Part shown: positions 1 through 5,781 of the stretch, in pieces
Layout of the letters: every line of letters begins with the position of its first letter
How positions within the stretch are numbered: the first letter of the stretch is position 1
Assembly: GCA_947490975.1 (NCBI GenBank)
Contig: CANLHV010000075.1
Location: 1-6,142, forward strand
Source of the DNA: Acidimicrobiaceae bacterium
GTDB taxonomy: Bacteria > Actinomycetota > Acidimicrobiia > Acidimicrobiales > Ilumatobacteraceae
Reading direction: 5' to 3'
Length of the DNA: 6,142 bases
Notes under the pieces: model-generated
What the model was told of the DNA's origin: nothing
Databases searched by the model: none
Seen by the model: only the letters and a program-made list of their open reading frames with translations
Program-made: the position numbers and the translations under genes

Positions 1-36
1 GAGGGCGTATTGACTGATAGTTTGGAGAGCAAATAG
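1..36 (+). CDS. Possible 3' end of an upstream gene (left-truncated)
   Basis: The frame starting at base 1 is open from the window edge to a TAG at 34-36 and would encode the tail EGVLTDSLESK. The other two forward frames stop earlier (at 11-13 and 15-17). Its leucines are both TTG, like the neighbouring genes. The stop would lie 22 nt before the next start, matching the compact spacing seen downstream. The short amphipathic tail loosely resembles the C-terminal helix of class III aminotransferases, which would suit this pathway, but 11 residues cannot establish that. It may not be coding at all. Confidence 0.25.
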   Translation, partial: EGVLTDSLESK

Positions 37-45
37 TTAGAAAAT

Positions 46-53
46 AAGGGGAG
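46..53 (+). promoter_or_regulatory. Shine-Dalgarno site of the ureidopropionase gene
   Basis: AAGGGGAG lies 5 nt before the ATG at 59. It is a purine-rich match to the 16S anti-SD sequence and supports this start over later in-frame ATGs. Confidence 0.7.
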
Positions 54-58
54 AAATC

Positions 59-901
59 ATGGCTCGCACAGTGCGCGCGGCGTTATTGCAGACAGATTGG
101 ACCGGCGACAAAGGGTCGATGATCGACAAACACGAGGCTCAAGCCCGTGAAGCCGCGAAACAAGGCGCACAAGTGATGTGCTTTCAAGAATTGTTTTATG
201 GCCCGTACTTTTGCCAAGTGCAAGAGCCAGAGTATTACTCGTACACCGAGCCGATTCCTGATGGACCAACAACTAAGAGGTTTCAGGCGCTCGCGAAAGA
301 ACTCGGCATGGTACTTGTGTTGCCGATGTACGAAATCGTGCAACCTGGTTTGTACTACAACACTGCTGCAGTGATTGACGCCGACGGAAAATATCTTGGC
401 AAATATCGCAAGCAACATATTCCGCAAGTGAAAGGTTTTTGGGAGAAGTATTACTTCACACCAGGCACCGGCGGTTACCCAGTTTTCGACACAGCGGTTG
501 GCAAAGTTGGCGTTTACATTTGCTACGACCGACACTTTCCTGAAGGGTGGCGTGCGCTCGGGTTGAACGGTGCAGAGATTGTGTTTAACCCATCGGCGAC
601 AAGTCGTGGACTAAGCGAATACATCTGGAAGATTGAGCAACCTGCAGCAGCAGTTGCGAACATGTATTACGTTGGCGCGATCAACAGAGTAGGTATCGAA
701 CCACTTGGCGACGACGACTTCTATGGTCAGAGCTATTTCGTCGATCCAGAAGGCAAATTTGTTGGCAACCAAGGCGACCCACACAAGCCAGAGTTGATCG
801 TTCGCGATCTTGATATGGACAAAATCAAGTTGGTTCGGGATCGCTGGGCGTTTTATCGCGATCGTCGTCCAGACGCATACGACGAGTTAGTTGAGCGCTA
901 G
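59..901 (+). CDS. Beta-ureidopropionase (N-carbamoyl-beta-alanine amidohydrolase), nitrilase superfamily
   Basis: This is a cytosolic C-N hydrolase predicted to cleave N-carbamoyl-beta-alanine (or N-carbamoyl-beta-aminoisobutyrate) into the beta-amino acid, CO2 and NH3, the third step of reductive pyrimidine degradation. The 280-residue protein carries the full nitrilase catalytic triad: Glu44 in FQELFYGPYF, Lys118 in KYRKQHIP and Cys155 in YICYDRHFPEGWR. Glu129 in GFWEKYYF is a candidate for the additional conserved glutamate. The C-terminus (YRDRRPDAYDEL) resembles the bacterial ureidopropionase / N-carbamoyl amidase branch, and the length is normal for that branch. The start at 59 is supported by a strong SD site. 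It lies 35 nt upstream of the dihydropyrimidinase gene, which makes the substrate. An N-carbamoyl-D-amino-acid amidase, acting on hydantoin-derived products, is the main alternative; the mmsA neighbour favours the beta-amino-acid route. The fold and chemistry are secure, the exact substrate less so. Confidence 0.88.
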   Translation: MARTVRAALLQTDWTGDKGSMIDKHEAQAREAAKQGAQVMCFQELFYGPYFCQVQEPEYYSYTEPIPDGPTTKRFQALAKELGMVLVLPMYEIVQPGLYYNTAAVIDADGKYLGKYRKQHIPQVKGFWEKYYFTPGTGGYPVFDTAVGKVGVYICYDRHFPEGWRALGLNGAEIVFNPSATSRGLSEYIWKIEQPAAAVANMYYVGAINRVGIEPLGDDDFYGQSYFVDPEGKFVGNQGDPHKPELIVRDLDMDKIKLVRDRWAFYRDRRPDAYDELVER

Positions 902-924
902 AGAGTTTTAACGAATCAAAGAAC

Positions 925-932
925 AGGGGAGG
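925..932 (+). promoter_or_regulatory. Strong Shine-Dalgarno site of the dihydropyrimidinase gene
   Basis: AGGGGAGG lies 4 nt before the ATG at 937, inside a 35-nt spacer (902-936). The spacer shows no hairpin or T-run that could act as a terminator, so read-through from the preceding gene is expected. Confidence 0.75.
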
Positions 933-936
933 AAAA

Positions 937-2361
937 ATGACACGCACACTAATTAAAAACGGAACCGTCGTCAGCCCGACTGGTCGACATGAGGTCGACG
1001 TCTTGATTGAGGGTGAAAAGATTCTTGCGTTACTTGAGCGTGGCAAAGCCGAGTCACTGAATATCGCCGCCGACAAAGTTGTCGACGCCACAGGCAAATA
1101 CGTTGTGCCTGGCGGCATTGACGTGCACACGCACATGGAGTTGCCGTTTGGTGGCACAGCAGCAGTTGACACTTTTGAAACCGGCACGATTGCTGCGGCA
1201 TGGGGTGGTGTGACGACGATCGTTGATATGGCGTTGCAGCGCTATGGCGAAAACGTGCACGAAGGCCTTGCCGAGTGGCATCGAAAAGCAGGCGGCAACT
1301 GCGCGGTTGACTATGCATTTCACCAAATCATTGGTGGCGTAGACGAACAGTCATTGAAAGACATGACTTACTTGGTTGAGCACGAAGGTGTCACAAGTTT
1401 CAAGTTGTTCATGGCGTATCCGGGTGTGTTCTATAGCGATGACGGTCAGATTTTGCGTGCGATGCAAACCGCAAGCGAGAACGGCGCAACGATCATGATG
1501 CACGCAGAAAACGGCATCGCGATTGATGTTCTTGTTCAACAACATATTGCTCGTGGTGAGACTGATCCGAAGTATCACTCTTATTCACGACCGAGTTTGC
1601 TCGAAGGCGAAGCAACGAATCGCGCGATCGTGTTGTCGAAAGTCGCAGGCAATGTACCTCTATATATAGTTCACATGTCGGCGTCTGAAGCGTTGAATGC
1701 GTTGGCCGAAGCACGCCACGAGGGTTTGAACGTATTCGGTGAAACTTGTCCGCAATACCTATATATGACACTCGAAGATCACTTGGCGCGCCCCGGTTTT
1801 GAAGGCGCAAAGTTTGTTTGCTCGCCGCCGATTCGCAGCAAGCACGACACGCATGACCATCATGGCGATTTGTGGAAGGGCTTGCGCATGAATGAACTCG
1901 CCGTCGTTTCAACAGACCATTGCCCGTTCTGTTACAAAGATCAAAAAGAACTTGGCCTCGGCAATTTTTCGAAGATTCCGAACGGCATGGGTGGCGTTGA
2001 ACACCGAATGGAACTTATTTATCAGGGTGTTGTGCTTGGCGAGTTGACGCTCGAGCGATGGGTTGAAACTTGTTGCACGACGCCTGCTCGCATGTTTGGT
2101 ATGTATCCGCAGAAAGGTGTCATTGCGCCAGGTTCAGACGCTGACATCTTGGTGTGGGACCCGAACAAGAAAACAAAAATTGGCATCAACGACAAACATC
2201 ACATGAACATGGACCATTCGTCATGGGAAGGAACAGTTATTGATGGCAAAGTTGATACCGTACTTTCGCGCGGCATGATCGTGATCGAGAACGATAAATA
2301 TCTCGGGCGAAAAGGCCATGGCAAATTTATTAAGCGCGGCCTTTGTCAATATTTGAATTAA
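937..2361 (+). CDS. hydA: Dihydropyrimidinase / D-hydantoinase
   Basis: This metal-dependent amidohydrolase reversibly opens 5,6-dihydrouracil or dihydrothymine to the N-carbamoyl beta-amino acid. Many family members also hydrolyse 5-monosubstituted hydantoins. The 474-residue length is usual for the family. All expected dinuclear metal ligands are present: His64 and His66 in GGIDVHTHME, the lysine that becomes carboxylated, Lys156 in SFKLFMAY, His189 in MMHAEN, His246 in VHMSAS and Asp327 in STDHCPF. Other family blocks are HSYSRPSLLEGEA at 214-226, GETCPQYL at 268-275, CSPPIR at 295-300 and NGMGGVEHR at 349-357. The last residues (about 395-450) form the usual C-terminal beta-sandwich return (PGSDADILVWDP). 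The strong SD site fixes the start. The next gene follows after 36 nt. Given its neighbours, the natural substrate is most likely a dihydropyrimidine, but sequence alone cannot exclude hydantoinase use. Confidence 0.93.
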   Translation: MTRTLIKNGTVVSPTGRHEVDVLIEGEKILALLERGKAESLNIAADKVVDATGKYVVPGGIDVHTHMELPFGGTAAVDTFETGTIAAAWGGVTTIVDMALQRYGENVHEGLAEWHRKAGGNCAVDYAFHQIIGGVDEQSLKDMTYLVEHEGVTSFKLFMAYPGVFYSDDGQILRAMQTASENGATIMMHAENGIAIDVLVQQHIARGETDPKYHSYSRPSLLEGEATNRAIVLSKVAGNVPLYIVHMSASEALNALAEARHEGLNVFGETCPQYLYMTLEDHLARPGFEGAKFVCSPPIRSKHDTHDHHGDLWKGLRMNELAVVSTDHCPFCYKDQKELGLGNFSKIPNGMGGVEHRMELIYQGVVLGELTLERWVETCCTTPARMFGMYPQKGVIAPGSDADILVWDPNKKTKIGINDKHHMNMDHSSWEGTVIDGKVDTVLSRGMIVIENDKYLGRKGHGKFIKRGLCQYLN

Positions 2362-2381
2362 TCATTAAGAAGTCAACAACT

Positions 2382-2386
2382 AGGAG
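2382..2386 (+). promoter_or_regulatory. Shine-Dalgarno site of the semialdehyde dehydrogenase gene
   Basis: AGGAG lies 11 nt before the ATG at 2398, a slightly long spacing. It sits in the 36-nt AT-rich spacer 2362-2397, which contains no inverted repeat or U-tract resembling a terminator. Confidence 0.55.
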
Positions 2387-2397
2387 AAAGAAAAATC

Positions 2398-3882
2398 ATG
2401 AATCGCATTAGTCATTGGATCAACAACAAAGTAGTTGCTGGCACTTCGGGCAAGACTGGCAAAGTTTTTAATCCAGCCACTGGCAAGCAAGAGTCAGAAG
2501 TTGAACTTGCGAACATTGCTGATGTAGATGCAGTAGTTGCCTCGGCAAAGGCGGCGTTTCCAGCATGGCGAGCAACAAACTTGTCGCGTCGCGCGGAGAT
2601 CATGTTTCGGATGCGCGAATTAGTTGATGCAAACCGAAAAGAAATTGCTTCGTTGCTAACCCAAGAACACGGCAAAGTGCCGAGCGACGCGCTTGGCGAA
2701 GTTGCTCGTGGTCTTGAAAACATCGAGTTTGCTTGCGGTGTACCGGCATTGCTTAAGGGCGGCTACTCAGAACAAGCATCGACTGGTGTTGATGTTTATT
2801 CAATTCGCCAGCCGCTCGGCGTTGTTGCGGGCATCACACCTTTTAACTTTCCGGCGATGGTGCCAATGTGGATGTTCGCCAACGCGATTATGTGTGGCAA
2901 CACATTCGTTTTGAAGCCAAGTGAAAAAGACCCATCAGCGTCAATGTTTGTCGCCGACTTGTTGCGTCAAGCAGGTTTACCAGACGGCGTTTATAACGTC
3001 TTGCACGGCGACAAAGTTGCAGTAGATCGTTTGCTCGAGCACCCAGATGTTGCGGCGCTCAGCTTCGTTGGTTCGACACCGATTGCAAAATATGTTTACG
3101 AGACTGGCACCAAAAACGGCAAGCGTGTTCAAGCCCTCGGTGGCGCGAAGAACCACATGTTGGTTTTGCCAGACGCAGATCTTGAGATGGCTGCAGATGC
3201 CGCAGTCAGCGCTGCTTATGGTTCTGCAGGTGAGCGATGCATGGCCGTTTCGGTTGTGCTTGCTGTCGACAGTGTCGCCGATGCGTTGGTCGAGAAAATC
3301 AAATCACGTGTGCCGAACATTAAAGTCGGCGCGGGTTCTGACCCTGCGAGTGAGATGGGTCCGTTGATTAGTCGTGAGCATCGCGACAAGGTCGCAAGTT
3401 ATGTGACGAATGCGGCGAAAGAAGGCGCAAAAGTTGTGCTTGACGGCACTGACAAAGCCAAAGACGAAGGTTTCTTCTTGAACCCAAGTTTGATTGACCA
3501 TGTCAAGCCAGGCATGAAGTGTTATGACGAAGAAATTTTCGGCCCAGTTTTGACCGTGATGCGCGTCAAGAGTTATGACGAAGGCTTGAAAGCGATCAAC
3601 GAAAATCAATTCGGTAACGGCACGGCGATTTTCACACGCGATGGCGGAGTGGCTCGTCAGTTTCAATACGAAGTCAATGTCGGTATGGTCGGTGTGAACG
3701 TGCCGATTCCGGTGCCAGTTTCGTACTATTCGTTTGGTGGTTGGAAGGCGAGTTTGTTTGGCGACCAGCACATGTACGGGCCAGAAGGCATCAACTTCTT
3801 TACGCGTGGCAAAGTCGTGACATCACGTTGGCCAGACCCGCGTACATCACAAGTCGACCTCGGCTTTCCGCAGAACAGGTAA
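2398..3882 (+). CDS. mmsA: CoA-acylating (methyl)malonate-semialdehyde dehydrogenase
   Basis: The product is predicted to oxidise malonate semialdehyde (from beta-alanine, hence uracil) or methylmalonate semialdehyde (from beta-aminoisobutyrate, hence thymine) with NAD+ and CoA, losing CO2 and giving acetyl-CoA or propionyl-CoA. The 494-residue protein is a full-length ALDH-superfamily member. Visible landmarks are VFNPATGK (23-30), the family block LGEVARGLENIEFACG (99-114), the cofactor-side segment TPFNFPAMVP (147-156) and LKPSE (172-176), FVGSTPIAKYVYE (223-235), the nucleophile Cys281 in GSAGERCMA, and EEIFGPVL (378-385). The ELGG motif with its general-base Glu, typical of hydrolytic ALDHs, is replaced by QALGGAKNH (245-253), as in the CoA-dependent MMSDH/IolA branch. 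The gene following after only 4 nt implies coupled expression. IolA-type enzymes of inositol catabolism share this family, but the pyrimidine neighbours favour the role given here. Confidence 0.92.
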   Translation: MNRISHWINNKVVAGTSGKTGKVFNPATGKQESEVELANIADVDAVVASAKAAFPAWRATNLSRRAEIMFRMRELVDANRKEIASLLTQEHGKVPSDALGEVARGLENIEFACGVPALLKGGYSEQASTGVDVYSIRQPLGVVAGITPFNFPAMVPMWMFANAIMCGNTFVLKPSEKDPSASMFVADLLRQAGLPDGVYNVLHGDKVAVDRLLEHPDVAALSFVGSTPIAKYVYETGTKNGKRVQALGGAKNHMLVLPDADLEMAADAAVSAAYGSAGERCMAVSVVLAVDSVADALVEKIKSRVPNIKVGAGSDPASEMGPLISREHRDKVASYVTNAAKEGAKVVLDGTDKAKDEGFFLNPSLIDHVKPGMKCYDEEIFGPVLTVMRVKSYDEGLKAINENQFGNGTAIFTRDGGVARQFQYEVNVGMVGVNVPIPVPVSYYSFGGWKASLFGDQHMYGPEGINFFTRGKVVTSRWPDPRTSQVDLGFPQNR

Positions 3883-3886
3883 ACAA

Positions 3887-4903
3887 ATGGATATCGGCGT
3901 TGTATTGCAGACGACCCCGCCTGCGCGTCAGGTGATTGATCTCGCACGCAAAGCAGATAGCCATGGTTTTTCGCACGTTTGGACTTTCGACAGTCACATT
4001 TTGTGGGAAGAACCGTTCGTTATATATAGCCAGATTCTCGCAGAGACTAAAAACGTAATCGTTGGGCCGATGGTGACAAACCCGGCGACACGCGACTGGA
4101 CAGTAACCGCAAGTTTGTTTGCAACTCTCAATGAAATGTATGGCAACCGAACAATTTGCGGCATTGGTCGCGGTGACTCTGCGGTGCGAGTAACCAACGG
4201 TAAGCCAACAACTTTGGCGACACTGCGCGAAAGTATCGACGTGATTCGCGAACTTTCAAATGGTCGCGAAGTTGACTACAACGGATCAAAAATTAAATTC
4301 GAGTGGGCTTCAAAGAGCAAATGTGAAGTCTGGGTTGCCGCCTATGGACCAAAGGCATTGCAGTTGACTGGTGAAGTCGGTGACGGCTTTATTTTGCAAC
4401 TCGCAGATATCGATATCGCTGCATGGACAATTGAGGCCGTGCGTAAAGCTGCTCGCGATGCAGGTCGAGATCCGAAGTCAGTAAAAATCTGTGTTGCTGC
4501 GCCGGCTTATGTTGGTGATGACATGACACACATGCGCGAGCAATGCCGCTGGTTCGGCGGAATGGTTGGCAACCATGTTGCTGACATCGTGGCGCGTTAT
4601 GGCGATTCAAGCGCGGTGCCTAAAGCACTAACTGACTACATCAAAGGCCGCGAAGGCTACGACTATAAACAGCACGGCCAGGCTGGCAACACGCACACAA
4701 CTTTTGTGCCCGATTCAATTGTTGATCGTTTTTGCATTCTTGGCAAAGTTGAAGATCACCTCACTCGGCTTAAAGAACTAAAAGACATGGGTGTCGATCA
4801 GTTCTCAATTTATTTGCAACATGACGGCAAAGAGCAAACTCTTGAGGCGTATGGCAAACAAATTTTGCCCGAGATTGCGGCACTGACCCAGGCAAAGAAG
4901 TAA
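3887..4903 (+). CDS. LLM-class oxidoreductase, probably F420-dependent (Mer-like / CPS_4043-type)
   Basis: This is a 338-residue protein with the bacterial-luciferase-like TIM-barrel pattern. The N-terminal strand DIGVVLQTTP leads into VWTFDSHILWEEPF (31-44). GPMVTNPATRDW (60-71) follows, then the glycine-rich CGIGRGDS (91-98), the GxGxGD element typical of F420-using LLM enzymes such as methylene-tetrahydromethanopterin reductase. AAYGPKALQLTGEVGDGFIL (151-170) is also characteristic. The C-terminal part has the usual GKVEDHLTRLKELKDMGVDQF block (about 287-307). It resembles the uncharacterised group I recall as the CPS_4043 family (TIGR03842), whose function is not established. It starts 4 nt after mmsA with only a weak AGG upstream (3877-3879), so translation is probably coupled. 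The position between a pyrimidine catabolic set and a transporter suggests it acts on the imported compound or an early intermediate, possibly as the missing reductase. FMN use or an oxygenase role cannot be excluded. Family assignment is firm; substrate is unknown. Confidence 0.82.
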   Translation: MDIGVVLQTTPPARQVIDLARKADSHGFSHVWTFDSHILWEEPFVIYSQILAETKNVIVGPMVTNPATRDWTVTASLFATLNEMYGNRTICGIGRGDSAVRVTNGKPTTLATLRESIDVIRELSNGREVDYNGSKIKFEWASKSKCEVWVAAYGPKALQLTGEVGDGFILQLADIDIAAWTIEAVRKAARDAGRDPKSVKICVAAPAYVGDDMTHMREQCRWFGGMVGNHVADIVARYGDSSAVPKALTDYIKGREGYDYKQHGQAGNTHTTFVPDSIVDRFCILGKVEDHLTRLKELKDMGVDQFSIYLQHDGKEQTLEAYGKQILPEIAALTQAKK

Positions 4904-4905
4904 AA

Positions 4906-5781
4906 ATGTTGATGCGCCGAATTGCGTATCGCTCGTCAATGTTTGTTTTAGCGATCGCCTCGGTGGTTGCCTTGTGGGAAGGTTACAAAATTGTTGGCCC
5001 GCAAGATGGCGGAAAACTTTTTGGCGTCAGCATTTTGCCACGAGCCAATAACACTGCAATGCCACATGTCTGGACGATGCTCAGTCGGTATGGGCGACCC
5101 GAGGTTCGCGGTTCTGATACGAAAATTTGGTCTGTCGTTTTGTCGGGCACTCTGTTTTCTTTGCGACTCTCGCTCGTTGGTTTTTTTCTAGGCACAACGA
5201 TCGGTGTTGGTCTTGCGGTTTTGATGTCGCGGTTCAAAGTGGTGCAGCGCGGACTCTTGCCATATTTAGTGATGTCGCAAACCGTGCCACTGATTGCACT
5301 TGCACCGTTGGTGGTCAGCTGGGGCGGAAAGCTAGAAATTGGGTCGTTCATATGGCCAAGATGGTTGTCGGCATCAATCCTCGGAACTTTCTTGGCATTC
5401 TTTCCGATTGCTGTCGGCACGTTGCGGGGTCTGGCGAGTGCTCCGGCCGCTGCGGTCGAATTAATGGATAGTTACGCCGCATCGTGGAAACAAACGCTGT
5501 TTAAGTTGCGGTTTCCTGCCGCGGTGCCGTTCATGGTGCCGGCATTCAAGTTGGGTGCTTCGGGTGCTGTTGTGGGTGTTGTCGTCGCCGAGATCAGCAC
5601 CGGTCTAAAAGGCGGCATTGGTCGTTTGATCATCGAATATGCACGCGAAGCAACCGGTGATCCGGCGAAGGTTTTCACGGCAGTTTTTGGCGCTGCGGCA
5701 CTCGGCATCACGATGTCAGGGTTAGTCGCGTTGTCAGATGTTTTGTTAATGCGAAATCGACCAAAGGAGACAAGCGCGTGA
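4906..5781 (+). CDS. ABC transporter permease, NitT/TauT (SsuC/TauC-like) type
   Basis: This is a 291-residue inner-membrane protein of the BPD_transp_1 type. About six hydrophobic segments can be read: roughly 12-30, 84-107, 117-139, 156-176, 208-229 and 257-282. The cytoplasmic EAA loop that contacts the ATPase lies at about 185-204 (ELMDSYAASWKQTLFKLRFP). Its Glu185 and Pro204 are kept, but the consensus glycine is Ala191. MSQTVPLIALAPLVVSWGG (123-141) and AEISTGLKGGIGRLI (228-242) match importers for nitrate, taurine, sulfonates and thiamine precursors. The first ATG at 4906 is 2 nt after the preceding stop. A second in-frame ATG at 4912 is also possible, and neither has more than a weak purine-rich SD (AGAAG, 4896-4900). 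The end overlaps the ATPase gene by 4 nt. The context suggests import of a pyrimidine, ureide or related ring compound, but the substrate is inferred only. Confidence 0.88.
   Translation: MLMRRIAYRSSMFVLAIASVVALWEGYKIVGPQDGGKLFGVSILPRANNTAMPHVWTMLSRYGRPEVRGSDTKIWSVVLSGTLFSLRLSLVGFFLGTTIGVGLAVLMSRFKVVQRGLLPYLVMSQTVPLIALAPLVVSWGGKLEIGSFIWPRWLSASILGTFLAFFPIAVGTLRGLASAPAAAVELMDSYAASWKQTLFKLRFPAAVPFMVPAFKLGASGAVVGVVVAEISTGLKGGIGRLIIEYAREATGDPAKVFTAVFGAAALGITMSGLVALSDVLLMRNRPKETSA
5763..5770 (+). promoter_or_regulatory. Shine-Dalgarno site that decides the GTG start of the ABC ATPase
   Basis: AAAGGAGA lies inside the permease reading frame with its GGAG core (5766-5769) 8 nt before GTG at 5778. 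There is no ATG near the expected N-terminus, so this site is the main support for a GTG start and for the 4-nt GTGA stop/start overlap. Confidence 0.75.

Noticed and set aside
10..45. TTGACT at 10-15 as a -35 box for an operon promoter
   Set aside because: At 16-18 nt spacing no good -10 hexamer follows (ATAGTT or TAGTTA are poor), and the best TAGAAA lies about 22 nt away. It could equally be the end of an upstream gene.
83..535. Long open frames on the minus strand (for example 83-535, 825-1187, 1493-1912, 3304-3771, 4983-5420)
   Set aside because: They lie opposite well-supported genes, show no recognisable domain, and have composition expected from the antisense of biased codons; no supporting SD context was noted.
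902..936. Terminators or promoters in the spacers 902-936 and 2362-2397
   Set aside because: No inverted repeats with a T-run and no paired -35/-10 hexamers were seen; the spacers hold only SD sites and AT-rich leader.
982..999. Direct repeat of palindromic GGTCGAC (982-988 and 993-999)
   Set aside because: It lies inside the hydA coding sequence, encodes sensible residues (GRHEVD), and is only 7 bp, so chance is the best explanation.
4406..4417. 12-bp perfect palindrome GATATCGATATC
   Set aside because: It is the coding result of two Asp-Ile pairs in a row (DIDI) in the middle of the LLM gene; there is no promoter context for an operator.
3887..4903. Identification of the LLM protein as RutA (pyrimidine monooxygenase)
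   Set aside because: RutA is also LLM-fold and pyrimidine-linked, but the GxGxGD element and Mer-like blocks do not fit it, and none of rutB-rutF is nearby; the neighbours belong to the reductive route.
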